Origin: Pyrinomonas sp040289685
GTDB taxonomy: Bacteria; Acidobacteriota; Blastocatellia; Pyrinomonadales; Pyrinomonadaceae
DNA: 21,374 nt
Assembly (NCBI RefSeq): GCF_040289685.1
Contig: NZ_PSLQ01000065.1
Location: forward strand, 1 to 21,374
Direction of reading: 5' to 3'
Made by a program: the position numbers and the translations under genes. This document shows, piece after piece, positions 8,084-16,441 of the stretch. A model generated the notes under the pieces. The model did no database searches. It was not told the DNA's origin and saw only the letters and a program-made list of their open reading frames with translations. Every line of letters begins with the position of its first letter. Position 1 is the first letter of the stretch.

Positions 8084-8169
8084 CGTTGCGGAAGCTCGCC
8101 GATGCGCGACTGGTCCGGTCCCTTCCCAATTGAACCCCGCGTCTTGCGTTGCGGAAGCTTGCCGATGCC
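8084..8169. repeat. Pair of 22-bp direct repeats, 63 bases apart
   Basis: Bases 8084-8105 and 8147-8168 are the same 22-bp sequence with a single C/T difference; the core is GCGGAAGCT followed by GCCGATGC. The repeats lie between the end of the MFS gene and the start of the carboxylase gene. Each contains an imperfect palindrome around AAGCT. No third copy was seen in this window. Confidence 0.7.
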
Positions 8170-8175
8170 GAGCGT

Positions 8176-9459
8176 TCACCGCGTTGGCCCACGCTCCGCC
8201 GTTCCATCCGGCAACCTGTAGCTCAGCAGACTGCGCGCTTTGAAGAGCGCGACGAGCGCAGCCAGAATGCACCCGATGCCGCCAGTGAAGACTGAAAGCG
8301 GCGCGCCGATGAATTCGGCGACGATGCCAGCCTCGAACTCGCCCAACTGCGGACCACCCATGAAGAAGATCATGTTGACCGAGGTCATGCGTCCGCGCAG
8401 GTGATCCGGCGTGGCGAGCTGACGAATCATTTGGCGCAGCACGGTGCTCACGGTGTCCGCCGCGCCCGTCAAGGCCAACATCAGGAGCGAAAACCAAAAG
8501 TTACGCGAAAGACCGAAGAGAGCCGTCGCCGCACCGTAAACGACGACGGCTAGCACGATCGTCTTCCCGGGCTGCTGCCACTGCCGCACGCGCGCGAGCA
8601 GCGTCCCGGCAATGATCGCGCCGACGGCGGGCGCCGCAGCCAAAAAACCAAGCCCGCGCGCGCCGACCTGTAATACGTCCGCCGCGAAGATCGGGAGCAG
8701 CGCCGTCGCCGAGGCGAAAAACGTTGCGACGAAATCGAGCGTCATCGTTTGCACGATGATCGGCGTGCGCCAGACAAACCGCAACCCTTCGACCAACGCC
8801 TGCCAACTGATGCCGTTGCCATTGGCGGATTCGACCGCTCCGCTCGCCCTGATGAAAAGCAGCGCGATGATCACCGCGATGAAAGACGCGGCGTTGAGCG
8901 CGTACACCGCCGCAGGTCCCACTCTGCCGAGCAACAAACCGGCCAGCACCGGACCGACGATCAGCGCCACTTGAAAGACGATGAACGAGAGCGTCACGGC
9001 GCTCGGAAAGTCGCGCGGCGGCACGAGTCGCGGAAGCAACGCTTGCCGCGCCGGGCTATCGAAGGCCGTCGCTGCCGACGAGATGGCCGTCAATAAAAAG
9101 ATGGGCCATACGCTCTGCAGACCGCGTGCCGTCACCGCGGCAAGCAGCGCCGCTGAAATGAGCATGATGCTCTGTGTGACGAGCATTAGACGCTTGCGGT
9201 CGAGCGCATCGGCGGCGATGCCGCCCAGAAGCGAGCAGACAATGATCGGTAGCACGCGCACCAATCCGACTAGGCCGAGCGCGGCAGCCGACCCGGTTAA
9301 GACGTAAACGTGCCAATTGATGGCGACAAGCTGCATCTGCGAGCCGGTCACCGAGATGAGCTGCCCCAACCAAAAGAGCCGAAAATCGCGATGCCCAAAC
9401 GCCGCCAGCGTCGTTCCGCTGACGGGTGATCCCTTTTCCGTCAAAGCGTCGAAAGACAC
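8176..9459 (-). CDS. Major facilitator superfamily transporter, EntS/MFS_3-like
   Basis: From the chosen start it is about 427 residues, with roughly 12 hydrophobic segments by eye. The sequence opens with FGHRDFRLFWLGQLIS and continues with GSQMQLVAINWHVYVLTG, typical of the MFS_3 (enterobactin exporter-like) branch. The loop between helices 2 and 3 has the MFS motif as GGIAADALDRKRLM, and AFDSPARQALLPRLV is a second hallmark. Such inner-membrane permeases usually export small molecules such as siderophores or drugs by proton exchange; the substrate is unknown here. The frame extends to a TTG at 9516, but GTG 9459 is preceded by GAGGGAG with a 7-base spacer and fits the family's usual length. 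GTG 9423 is another candidate. It is divergent from the gene at 9650. Confidence 0.85.
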   Translation of the reverse strand: MSFDALTEKGSPVSGTTLAAFGHRDFRLFWLGQLISVTGSQMQLVAINWHVYVLTGSAAALGLVGLVRVLPIIVCSLLGGIAADALDRKRLMLVTQSIMLISAALLAAVTARGLQSVWPIFLLTAISSAATAFDSPARQALLPRLVPPRDFPSAVTLSFIVFQVALIVGPVLAGLLLGRVGPAAVYALNAASFIAVIIALLFIRASGAVESANGNGISWQALVEGLRFVWRTPIIVQTMTLDFVATFFASATALLPIFAADVLQVGARGLGFLAAAPAVGAIIAGTLLARVRQWQQPGKTIVLAVVVYGAATALFGLSRNFWFSLLMLALTGAADTVSTVLRQMIRQLATPDHLRGRMTSVNMIFFMGGPQLGEFEAGIVAEFIGAPLSVFTGGIGCILAALVALFKARSLLSYRLPDGTAERGPTR

Positions 9460-9466
9460 GCAAAAA

Positions 9467-9473
9467 CTCCCTC
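9467..9473 (-). promoter_or_regulatory. Ribosome binding site fixing the GTG start of the MFS gene
   Basis: Read on the minus strand this is GAGGGAG, seven bases before GTG 9459. The longer TTG start at 9516 has no comparable site, so this decides the start. Confidence 0.55.
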
Positions 9474-9521
9474 GGATCGCTTGCCGTAGCTGCGAGCGAA
9501 AGGGGCGCGATCTCAATCTGC

Positions 9522-9551
9522 TTGAGCCAACAAACTAGAATTAACTATGAT
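9522..9551 (+). promoter_or_regulatory. Sigma70-like promoter candidate for the second CRTAC1-like gene
   Basis: TTGAGC at 9522-9527 and TATGAT at 9546-9551 are 18 bases apart, matching consensus at four and five of six positions. The site lies in the AT-richer part of the divergent gap between the MFS gene and the gene at 9650, which would have a leader of about 90 bases. Identified by eye only. Confidence 0.35.
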
Positions 9552-9649
9552 GTGACGAAACAATCAAGTTCGCCGCGCGGCAAATGCGGGCGCGTGTGCG
9601 GTCGAACCCGTTTTTGGAAGCGCGACGCTGCGCGTGAGGTGTTGAATAG

Positions 9650-11395
9650 ATGTTCGGTCTATCCTTTCGACCAACGGCAAACTGCTTGCGGCGATTAGTT
9701 TCGCTCTCGGTATCGGCGCTTTCGCTGCTCTCCACAGCGCTTCCGCAAGTCAACAGCGAGGCGCCCGTCAAATTCGTGAACGTCGCGCAGCAGGTCGGCA
9801 TCACGGCCAAAACGATCTACGGCGACGAGAAACGCAACCGTTATCTGCTTGAAACCACCGGTTGTGGCGCAGCCTTTTTCGATTACGACAACGACGGCTG
9901 GCTCGACGTCTTCCTGGTCAACGGAACGCGCCTCGACGGGCCGCCGCGCGATCCGCTTCCGACAAACCGCCTTTATCGCAATCGCGGCAACGGCACTTTC
10001 GAGGACGTAACCGAACGGGCTGGCCTCGTGCGGACTGGATGGGGCCAAGCCGTTTGCGTTGGTGATTACGACAACGACGGTCACGATGATCTTTTCGTCA
10101 GTTACTACGGACGAAACGCCCTCTATCACAACAACGGCAACGGCACCTTCACGGAAGTGGCGGAAAAGGCGGGCGTCGCCAACAACCGAACGAAGTGGGG
10201 ATCGGGCTGCGCTTTTGTCGATTACGATCGCGACGGCAACCTCGATCTGTTCGTCGCCAGCTACATAGATTTCGATCCGAAGACCGCTCCGCTGCCGGAG
10301 ACCGGACCGTGTCTGTACAAAGGTCTGACGGTCGCTTGCGGTCCGCCCGGTTTGAAGGGCGGCGTCAACATGCTCTACCGCAACAACGGCGATGGCACAT
10401 TCACCGATGTCTCGGATAAGTCGGGCATCACCAAGAACAACGGCACATATGGACTCGGCGTCGTCGTCTCCGACTTCGATAACGATGGTTGGCCAGACAT
10501 CTACGTTGCCAACGATTCGGCCCCGGCAACCCTTTATCGCAACAACCGCGACGGAACGTTCACCGATATCGCCATCGAAGCCGGATGCGCCTTCAGCATT
10601 GATGGCAAACCGCAAGCTGGCATGGGCGTCGCCGCCGGCGATTATGACCGCGATGGATGGTTCGACATCTTCAAGACCAATTTCTCCGGCGATACGTCAA
10701 CGCTTTACCGCAACATCGGCAAAGCGATCTTCGATGATGTGACTTTCCCTTCCGGCATAGGGATCAACACGCGCTGGCTCGGTTGGGGGTGCGGCTTCTT
10801 CGACATGGATAACGATGGCTGGCTCGATATCTTTCTCGTCAACGGCCACGTCTATCCGGAAGTTGAAAAGTTGACCACCGAAGCGGGATACGCTCAACGC
10901 AAGGTGCTCTACAAGAACTTGCGCAATGGACGCTTTGAAGACATCTCGGAGAAGGTCGGCGGAGCCGTGCTCGAACCCACGCCCGCTCGCGGCGCCGCCT
11001 TCGGCGATTACGACAACGACGGCGACATAGATGTTCTGATCAACCCCGTGAACGCATATCCGGAATTGCTCCGTGCCGAAACGAGCGGTCAGAACAACTG
11101 GATCAAGATCAGAACGGTCGGCGTCAAGTCCAACCGCGATGGCATCGGCGCGCGCATTAAGTGCGTGACGGAAGACGGCGCGCAGATCGATGAGGTGAGA
11201 AGCGGCGGAAGCTACTATTCGCAAAACGACCTGCGCGTCCATTTCGGCGTCGGACGCGCCACGCGCATCAAACAGCTCGAGATCCGCTGGCCCAGCGGCC
11301 AAATCGACCTGTTGAGCGATCTGGGCGTCAATCAGATCATCACCGTGCGCGAAGGCGTCGGGGTGATCCGCACGCAGAACGGCGCGAAGAAGTGA
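9650..11395 (+). CDS. Secreted CRTAC1-like protein with FG-GAP/VCBS repeats and ASPIC/UnbV domain, paralogue of 2874-4793
   Basis: A 581-residue protein. The signal peptide is at the very N-terminus (RRLVSLSVSALSLLSTALPQ). Mature protein: seven D-x-D-x-D-G repeats from about residue 76 to 455 (such as FFDYDNDGWLDVFLVNG and FGDYDNDGDIDVL) alternating with YRNNGDGTFTDV-type segments, then an ASPIC/UnbV domain at about 482-573 (NNWIKIRTVG, GGSYYSQNDLRVHFGVG, IRWPSG). By eye it matches the other copy at well over half of positions, including the Cys pair in GPCLYKGLTVACGP and the segment VYPEVEK. The ATG has GAGGT about ten bases upstream. The next TPR gene starts 83 bases after its stop, suggesting one transcript. 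Presumed extracytoplasmic Ca-dependent binding protein; the ligand is unknown. Confidence 0.9.
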   Translation: MFGLSFRPTANCLRRLVSLSVSALSLLSTALPQVNSEAPVKFVNVAQQVGITAKTIYGDEKRNRYLLETTGCGAAFFDYDNDGWLDVFLVNGTRLDGPPRDPLPTNRLYRNRGNGTFEDVTERAGLVRTGWGQAVCVGDYDNDGHDDLFVSYYGRNALYHNNGNGTFTEVAEKAGVANNRTKWGSGCAFVDYDRDGNLDLFVASYIDFDPKTAPLPETGPCLYKGLTVACGPPGLKGGVNMLYRNNGDGTFTDVSDKSGITKNNGTYGLGVVVSDFDNDGWPDIYVANDSAPATLYRNNRDGTFTDIAIEAGCAFSIDGKPQAGMGVAAGDYDRDGWFDIFKTNFSGDTSTLYRNIGKAIFDDVTFPSGIGINTRWLGWGCGFFDMDNDGWLDIFLVNGHVYPEVEKLTTEAGYAQRKVLYKNLRNGRFEDISEKVGGAVLEPTPARGAAFGDYDNDGDIDVLINPVNAYPELLRAETSGQNNWIKIRTVGVKSNRDGIGARIKCVTEDGAQIDEVRSGGSYYSQNDLRVHFGVGRATRIKQLEIRWPSGQIDLLSDLGVNQIITVREGVGVIRTQNGAKK

Positions 11396-11478
11396 GCTGA
11401 TGGGACTTGCGTCAGATGCGCGACGCGAGAAGAGATGAACCGCGCGCGAGAACCCGGCGTTTGGAGTTGAAGGTGGAC

Positions 11479-12972
11479 ATGATTCGACAAAGATCGGCGC
11501 TCGCTCTGTTTGCGCTCTTCCTGCTCCTTTGTTCTCTCGCCGCCGCGCAGAAAAAGGGCGAAGGGGCACGCCGCCGCGCGCCTGTTGCCGACGTTCAACG
11601 GAAGAACCGCGCGCTGGCGGCAGAACACTACAATCGCGGCATCGCTTTGTTGAAGCAGCAGGAGATCGACGGCGCCATCGAACAGTTCAGGATGGCGACC
11701 GAGTTGCGCCCCGAATGGCCGGAAGCCCATCTGAACTTGGGCTTCGCGCTTGGCACCAAGGGGCTGCTGGGGCAAGCCATCGCCGAGTTCGAAGCGGCGG
11801 TCCGGTTGAAACCCGATTACGGAGAGGCCTACTACTATCTCGGCACGGCGCGTTGGTTCACGCAAGATATACCGGGGGCCATCGCCGCGCTACGCAAGGC
11901 AACGCAACTGATGCCAAATCACGCGGACGCGCACTACTACTTGGGCCTCGCGTTGCAGAGAACGCGCGACGTGCAGGGCGCGCTCGAAGCGCTTTCCACC
12001 GCCGTGCGTCTTTCGCCCAATGAGATCGAGCCGCGCCACGCCATGGGACTCGTCCTCCAACAAGACGAAGATCTCGATGGCGCCATCGAATCTTTTCGCA
12101 CCGTGATCAAACTGCGTCCGGATTTCGTCCAAGCTTACAATGACTTGGGTCTCGCGCTCGTGCAGAAGCGCGATCCCGACGGTGCGATCGAAGCCTTTCG
12201 CGCGGCGCTCAAGCTCGATCCGCGTAACGTCATCGCCCATCACAATCTCGGCATGGCATTGATTCAGAAAGGCGATTACGACGGGGCCATCGCGCAATAC
12301 AGGCGGCTCATCGAGATAGATCCGAACAACGCTGAAGCCCACTACAATCTAGCGCTCGCGCTCAAACAGAAAGACCGGTTCGACGATGCCATCGCCGAAC
12401 TGGAGCGCGCCATCAATTTGCAATCATCTCTGCCGGAAGCGCACTACACGCTCGGCGTTATCTTCATGCAACAATCGAAGCTCGACCGTGCGGTAGAAGC
12501 TTTCCGCGCCGCCGTGAGTGTCAAGCCCAGTTACGCCGAGGCGCACTATGCGCTCGGTACGGCGTTGCAACAGCGCGGCGATCTCGACGGCGCCATTGCC
12601 GCTTTTCGCCAAGCGTTGCGGCTTGCGCCGGAAGCGCCGGAGATTCACAACACGCTCGGCACGGCGCTGCGTCAAAAAGGCGATCTCGAAGGCGCACGAC
12701 GCGAGTTCCAAGAAGCAGCTCGCTTGAACAAGCTGAAGTCGAACATGCAAGCGGCCGTCTTTGCGCTGAACACAGGTCTCGCCAAACTCAGCGCCGGAGA
12801 CTTGCCAGCGGCGGTTGAAAGGTTTGAGGAGGCGACGCGCCTCGATCCGCGAAACGCGCAAGCTTATTACCATCTGGCGCGCACGTTGCAACGTCTGGGG
12901 CGCACGCAAGAAGCGCAAACCGCATACAAGAGGGCGCGCGAACTCAACCCGCGCATCAAACCTTTGCCCTGA
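11479..12972 (+). CDS. Secreted TPR protein with 13 repeats
   Basis: From the ATG at 11479 it is 497 residues. MIRQRSALALFALFLLLCSLAAAQ is a classic signal peptide. It is followed by a short basic linker and about 13 consecutive TPR units with very regular motifs (AHYNLALALKQKDRFDDAI, AHYALGTALQQRGDLDGAI, YYHLARTLQRLGRTQEAQ), broken once after the eleventh by a linker near KLKSNMQ. The frame reaches back to a TTG at 11407, but that would bury the signal peptide; 11479 has AAGGTGG just upstream. The long superhelix should act as a protein-protein scaffold in the periplasm or envelope. Its partner is plausibly the CRTAC1-like protein encoded immediately before it, since a second such pair exists at 1539-4793. 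No enzymatic domain was seen. Confidence 0.85.
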   Translation: MIRQRSALALFALFLLLCSLAAAQKKGEGARRRAPVADVQRKNRALAAEHYNRGIALLKQQEIDGAIEQFRMATELRPEWPEAHLNLGFALGTKGLLGQAIAEFEAAVRLKPDYGEAYYYLGTARWFTQDIPGAIAALRKATQLMPNHADAHYYLGLALQRTRDVQGALEALSTAVRLSPNEIEPRHAMGLVLQQDEDLDGAIESFRTVIKLRPDFVQAYNDLGLALVQKRDPDGAIEAFRAALKLDPRNVIAHHNLGMALIQKGDYDGAIAQYRRLIEIDPNNAEAHYNLALALKQKDRFDDAIAELERAINLQSSLPEAHYTLGVIFMQQSKLDRAVEAFRAAVSVKPSYAEAHYALGTALQQRGDLDGAIAAFRQALRLAPEAPEIHNTLGTALRQKGDLEGARREFQEAARLNKLKSNMQAAVFALNTGLAKLSAGDLPAAVERFEEATRLDPRNAQAYYHLARTLQRLGRTQEAQTAYKRARELNPRIKPLP

Positions 12973-12977
12973 CGACA

Positions 12978-13035
12978 AAGCGCGCACGCGCTTGCGGGCG
13001 AAGCCAAAAGATTTCGCGCGCGATCCGTCTTTTGG
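12978..13035 (+). terminator. Two hairpins after the TPR gene, possible terminator
   Basis: Six bases after the stop codon is a perfect 7-bp inverted repeat, AAGCGCG at 12978-12984 and CGCGCTT at 12987-12993. A second, CCAAAAGA at 13004-13011 and TCTTTTGG at 13028-13035, follows with a 16-base loop. Neither has a proper T tract after it, though the second arm contains TTTT. Termination is plausible but weakly supported. Confidence 0.3.
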
Positions 13036-13248
13036 GAATCGCTTCAAAAGATCGCGCGTTTGATGATGGTTTCGAGCTCCTTTCGCTTACGCTCCGATAG
13101 GTGCAGACTATGTGCGCGCGCCCATCTACTGCCATCTCCATTTCTCTTTTCGTCGCGTTTCGATAGATAATCTCCCCCTTCGAGTTGACCGCGCGCGCAT
13201 GATTCGCGCAAAGTTAGAGCGAACGCTGATCTACACTGGACCCTGAAG

Positions 13249-14610
13249 ATGAGAGAAAAGATTCGCATTGCCAGCGGTCAAGGTTTCTGGGGCGACATGA
13301 TCGACGCGCCCGTGCGGCAGGTGGAAGAAGGACCAATTGACTACCTGATGCTCGACTATTTGGCCGAAGTCACTATGTCGATCATGCAAAAACAGCGCGC
13401 GCGCGACCCGAACGCCGGATACGCGCGCGATTTCGTCCCGCTGATGCGCCAGATACTTCCAACGTGCGTCGCGCGACGGATCCGCGTCATTACCAACGCT
13501 GGCGGCGTTAACCCTCACGGTTGCGCCATCGCCGTGCGCGACGCGGCGCGCGAACTGGGGCTGCGCGTGCGCATCGCAACCGTTACCGGCGACGACATCA
13601 TGGATCGCTTGGACGATCTGCTCGCGCGCGGCATCGAGCTTCGCAACATGGATACGGGCGCGCCGCTCGCCACGGTGCGCGACCGCGTCCAGAGCGCCAA
13701 CGCTTATCTCGGCGCGTGGCCGCTCGTCGAGGCGTTGCGCAACGGCGCGCAAGTGGTCATCGCCGGACGCGCGACCGACACGGGATTGACGCTCGCGCCG
13801 ATGATCTACGAATTCGATTGGAAAGAGGATGACTGGGATCGCCTCGCTGCTGGAACGGTCGCTGGCCACATCATCGAATGCGGTGCCCAATGCTCCGGCG
13901 GAAACTGTCAATACCAGTGGCGATCGATCCCAGACTTGGCCAATGTCGGTTATCCGATAGTTGAAGCTCATCCCGATGGGACGTTCATCGTCACCAAGCA
14001 CGAAAAGACGGGCGGGCGCGTCTCGATCCAAACAGTCAAAGAACAGCTTGTCTATGAGATGGGCGATCCGCGCGCTTACATCACGCCCGATTGCATCGCC
14101 GATTTCACCACCATTCGACTCGAAGATGCCGGTCCGGATCGCGTCCGCGTGTTCGGCATCAAGGGGCGACCCTGCACGGATCAGTTGAAAGTTTCGATCA
14201 GCTACTTTGCTGGCTACAAGGCGGTCGGCACGCTCGTCTACGCTTGGCCCGAAGCCTACGAAAAGGCCAAGGCCGCTGATCGCATCTTGCGCGCTCGGCT
14301 CGAACGTTTGGGCTTGAAGTTCGATCAAATCTTGACCGAATACGTCGGCGTCAACGCGACGCATGGGCCGCTGGCGGGCGAACCGTCGCCCGATATCCCC
14401 GAAGTGCAACTGCGCGTTGGAGTGCGCGGACAAGATCGAGCGGCGGTCGAGCGTTTCACCAAAGAGATCGCGCCGCTTATTCTGACCGGTCCGCCCGCAG
14501 TAACCGGTTTCGCTGGTGGAAGACCGAAGGTCGAAGAAGTGGTCGCTTACTGGCCCAGCTTGATCCCGAAATCGGAGATCAAGCCGCGCGTGGAGATCAT
14601 CGAGTCATGA
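13249..14610 (+). CDS. AtuA-family (DUF1446) protein, acyclic terpene utilisation-like
   Basis: A 453-residue protein covering the full AtuA/DUF1446 family length. Family marks seen: SGQGFWGDMIDAPVRQVEEG at about 9-28, DYLMLDYLAEVTMS, VITNAGGVNPHGCA, and VIAGRATDTGLTLAPM. AtuA is needed for growth on citronellol/geraniol in Pseudomonas, in clusters with geranyl-CoA carboxylase, but its biochemical activity is not established. Homologues occur widely next to acyl-CoA metabolism genes. The start has only a weak binding site (GAAG directly before ATG). The stop overlaps the start of the Nudix gene by four bases (ATGA), so the two are probably translationally coupled. An acyl-CoA carboxylase subunit lies in the same window on the other strand, which supports an acyl-CoA context but not a shared operon. 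Confidence 0.85.
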   Translation: MREKIRIASGQGFWGDMIDAPVRQVEEGPIDYLMLDYLAEVTMSIMQKQRARDPNAGYARDFVPLMRQILPTCVARRIRVITNAGGVNPHGCAIAVRDAARELGLRVRIATVTGDDIMDRLDDLLARGIELRNMDTGAPLATVRDRVQSANAYLGAWPLVEALRNGAQVVIAGRATDTGLTLAPMIYEFDWKEDDWDRLAAGTVAGHIIECGAQCSGGNCQYQWRSIPDLANVGYPIVEAHPDGTFIVTKHEKTGGRVSIQTVKEQLVYEMGDPRAYITPDCIADFTTIRLEDAGPDRVRVFGIKGRPCTDQLKVSISYFAGYKAVGTLVYAWPEAYEKAKAADRILRARLERLGLKFDQILTEYVGVNATHGPLAGEPSPDIPEVQLRVGVRGQDRAAVERFTKEIAPLILTGPPAVTGFAGGRPKVEEVVAYWPSLIPKSEIKPRVEIIES

Positions 14611-15245
14611 GCGACCGAACGCGCACAATACACGACGTGGAAGAGCTACGGAAGGAACTCAACGCCGCGCGCGAAGAGTTGGCCTGGCGGTCGGTGGCCG
14701 TCGAGCACGTGGCCGATTGTCGCGTCTTTCGCGTCGAACGCCATCGAAACATAGATCCGCGCGGCGACCGCGCCCACGACTTCTACCTGCTCGATGCGCC
14801 CGATTGGATCAACGTTGTGCCGCTTACGCGCGACGGCCACGTCGTCATGATCGAACAGTACCGTCATGGAACGGACGAGGTGACGTTGGAGATTCCGGGT
14901 GGCATGGTAGATGGCGCAGAGACGCCGCGCGAGGCGGCGGCGCGCGAACTGTTGGAGGAGACGGGCTACCGTGCGCGTCGAATCATCGCGCTCGGTCGGG
15001 CGCGCCCCAATCCCGCAATCCAGAACAACTGGATACATACTTTCCTCGCGCAAGATGTCGAACAGATCTGCGCGCCCTCTTCCGACGGCACGGAGCAGAC
15101 GGTGGTTCGTTTGATCTCGCGGCGCGACGTCGCGCACTTGATCGCGCGCGGCGTGATCGATCACGCGCTGGTCATCGTCGGCTTTCATCTGTTGGATCTT
15201 TACGAAGCCGGCGTCATATCGTCCGCTGAGTTGGACGAAAGTTGA
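14607..15245 (+). CDS. Nudix hydrolase, ADP-ribose pyrophosphatase-like
   Basis: A 212-residue protein. The complete Nudix box is at residues 99-121: G, five residues, E105, seven residues, then REL-x-EE-x-G-Y (R113, E114, E117, E118, G120). The preceding strands (VVPLTRDGHVVMIEQYRHGTDEVTLEIPGG, split around residue 85) are as in ADP-ribose/nucleoside-diphosphate sugar pyrophosphatases. These cytoplasmic enzymes use Mg or Mn to cleave the pyrophosphate bond of substrates such as ADP-ribose. Some Nudix enzymes act on CoA derivatives, which would suit the AtuA neighbour, but the CoA-specific signature is not evident. The ATGA overlap with the AtuA gene indicates a two-gene operon. An N-terminal segment of about 30 residues looks helical. 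Confidence 0.9.
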   Translation: MSDRTRTIHDVEELRKELNAAREELAWRSVAVEHVADCRVFRVERHRNIDPRGDRAHDFYLLDAPDWINVVPLTRDGHVVMIEQYRHGTDEVTLEIPGGMVDGAETPREAAARELLEETGYRARRIIALGRARPNPAIQNNWIHTFLAQDVEQICAPSSDGTEQTVVRLISRRDVAHLIARGVIDHALVIVGFHLLDLYEAGVISSAELDES

Positions 15246-15390
15246 CTGATGGCGCTAGCTTTCGCTGCGGATCTCGATTCTGCTAGATTCGGTTGAACCT
15301 AAAATTTTCTGAACGCGGACGCCTCGTCATCGCCGAAAACCGGTTACGAGAGACGAAAGCGTTCGGTCGAAAAGCTCTCTTTGATCCATC

Positions 15391-15400
15391 GAGGAAGGTG
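15391..15400 (+). promoter_or_regulatory. Ribosome binding site fixing the bioB start
   Basis: GAGGAAGGTG lies six bases before ATG 15407. It decides between this start and the in-frame TTG at 15293, which would add 38 residues not expected for BioB. The 161-base gap before bioB is the natural place for the operon promoter; only a TAAAAT at 15300-15305 without a good -35 box was seen. Confidence 0.6.
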
Positions 15401-15406
15401 AAACCA

Positions 15407-16441
15407 ATGGACTGGAATTCGCTGGTCGAAAACGCGCTTCGCAATCAACCTCCCGCCGAAGACGAAGCGCTGGCGCTTTTGCGGCTTGCTGATGCGGAGA
15501 CTTTGCCTTTGGTTGACGCGGCGTGGCGCGTGCGGCGGGCTGTTTTCGGCAACAAAGTCAAAGTCAACGTCTTGCTCAACGCCAAGAGCGGCTTCTGTCC
15601 GGAAGATTGCGGCTACTGCTCGCAATCGCGCCATGCCGCGAGCGAGATCGCACGCTATCCGATGCTCGATCCGGCGAGCATGCTGGCCGAAGCGCGCAAG
15701 GCATATGAAGCCGGAGCCCATCGCTTCTGTATCGTCACGGCCATGCGCGGCCCGACGTGGCGCGACATAGAGCGCGTCGCCGAAGCGACGCAGCGCATCA
15801 AGGCTGAACTGCCGCTTGAAGTCTGCGCTTGTTTGGGATTGCTCGATGATCCGGAAAAAGCGTACGCGCTCAAACGCGCTGGCGTCGATGCGTACAACCA
15901 CAACTTGAATACAAGCGCTGCGCGTTACAGCGAGATCACGACGACACATGCTTACGCCGACCGCCTCAAAACCATCTCGGCGATCAAAGGTGCCGGTATC
16001 TCGCTCTGTTCGGGCGTCATCGTCGGCATGGGCGAAACCGATGAAGAGATCGTCGAACTGGCCTACTCTTTGCGCCGACTCGGCGCCGATTCGATTCCCG
16101 TCAACTTCCTGATCCCCATTCGCGGGACGCCGCTCGGCGATGGACGCACGGTGCGAGATTTGACTCCGTGGCGTTGCTTGCGTGTGCTCGCCGTCTTCCG
16201 CTTGGTGAACCCGCAATCAGAACTGCGCGCTTCCGCCGGACGCGAGATCCACCTGCGAGCTTTGCAGCCGCTAGCGTTGTTGATCGCCAACAGCATCTTC
16301 CTCGGCGATTACTTGACGGAAAAGGGACAAGCTGCCGAAGCCGATTGGAGCATGCTGCGGGATCTGGGGCTCGAACCGGTTTGGGAACGAACGTGCGAAA
16401 GAGGAGAGGCCGAAAGAGTCCATGCGCGTTCAGTGGACTGA
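15407..16441 (+). CDS. bioB: Biotin synthase BioB
   Basis: A 344-residue radical SAM enzyme that inserts sulfur into dethiobiotin in the last step of biotin synthesis. The [4Fe-4S] motif C-x3-C-x2-C is C64, C68, C71 (SGFCPEDCGYCSQS). Ligands expected for the [2Fe-2S] sulfur-donor cluster line up with the E. coli enzyme: C108 (RFCIV), C140 (LEVCAC), C201 (LCSGVIVGMGE) and R274 (ELRASAGRE). YNHNLNT and VNFLIPIRGTPL are further BioB signatures. The length is normal. It is the first gene of the biotin operon, and its 3' end overlaps bioF by 20 bases. In cells the enzyme needs iron-sulfur cluster supply and SAM. Confidence 0.96.
   Translation: MDWNSLVENALRNQPPAEDEALALLRLADAETLPLVDAAWRVRRAVFGNKVKVNVLLNAKSGFCPEDCGYCSQSRHAASEIARYPMLDPASMLAEARKAYEAGAHRFCIVTAMRGPTWRDIERVAEATQRIKAELPLEVCACLGLLDDPEKAYALKRAGVDAYNHNLNTSAARYSEITTTHAYADRLKTISAIKGAGISLCSGVIVGMGETDEEIVELAYSLRRLGADSIPVNFLIPIRGTPLGDGRTVRDLTPWRCLRVLAVFRLVNPQSELRASAGREIHLRALQPLALLIANSIFLGDYLTEKGQAAEADWSMLRDLGLEPVWERTCERGEAERVHARSVD

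Noticed and set aside
13231..14433. A 400-codon minus-strand frame opposite the AtuA gene.
   Set aside because: It is a GC-rich antisense shadow; the plus-strand product matches the AtuA family along its whole length and overlaps the Nudix gene properly.
15246..15406. Possible BirA or BioR operator before bioB (TTGAACC near 15291, and GGTTAC near 15344).
   Set aside because: The half-sites are far too widely spaced for a TTGTAAACC-type BirA operator, and no TTAT-x4-ATAA BioR-type palindrome is present.
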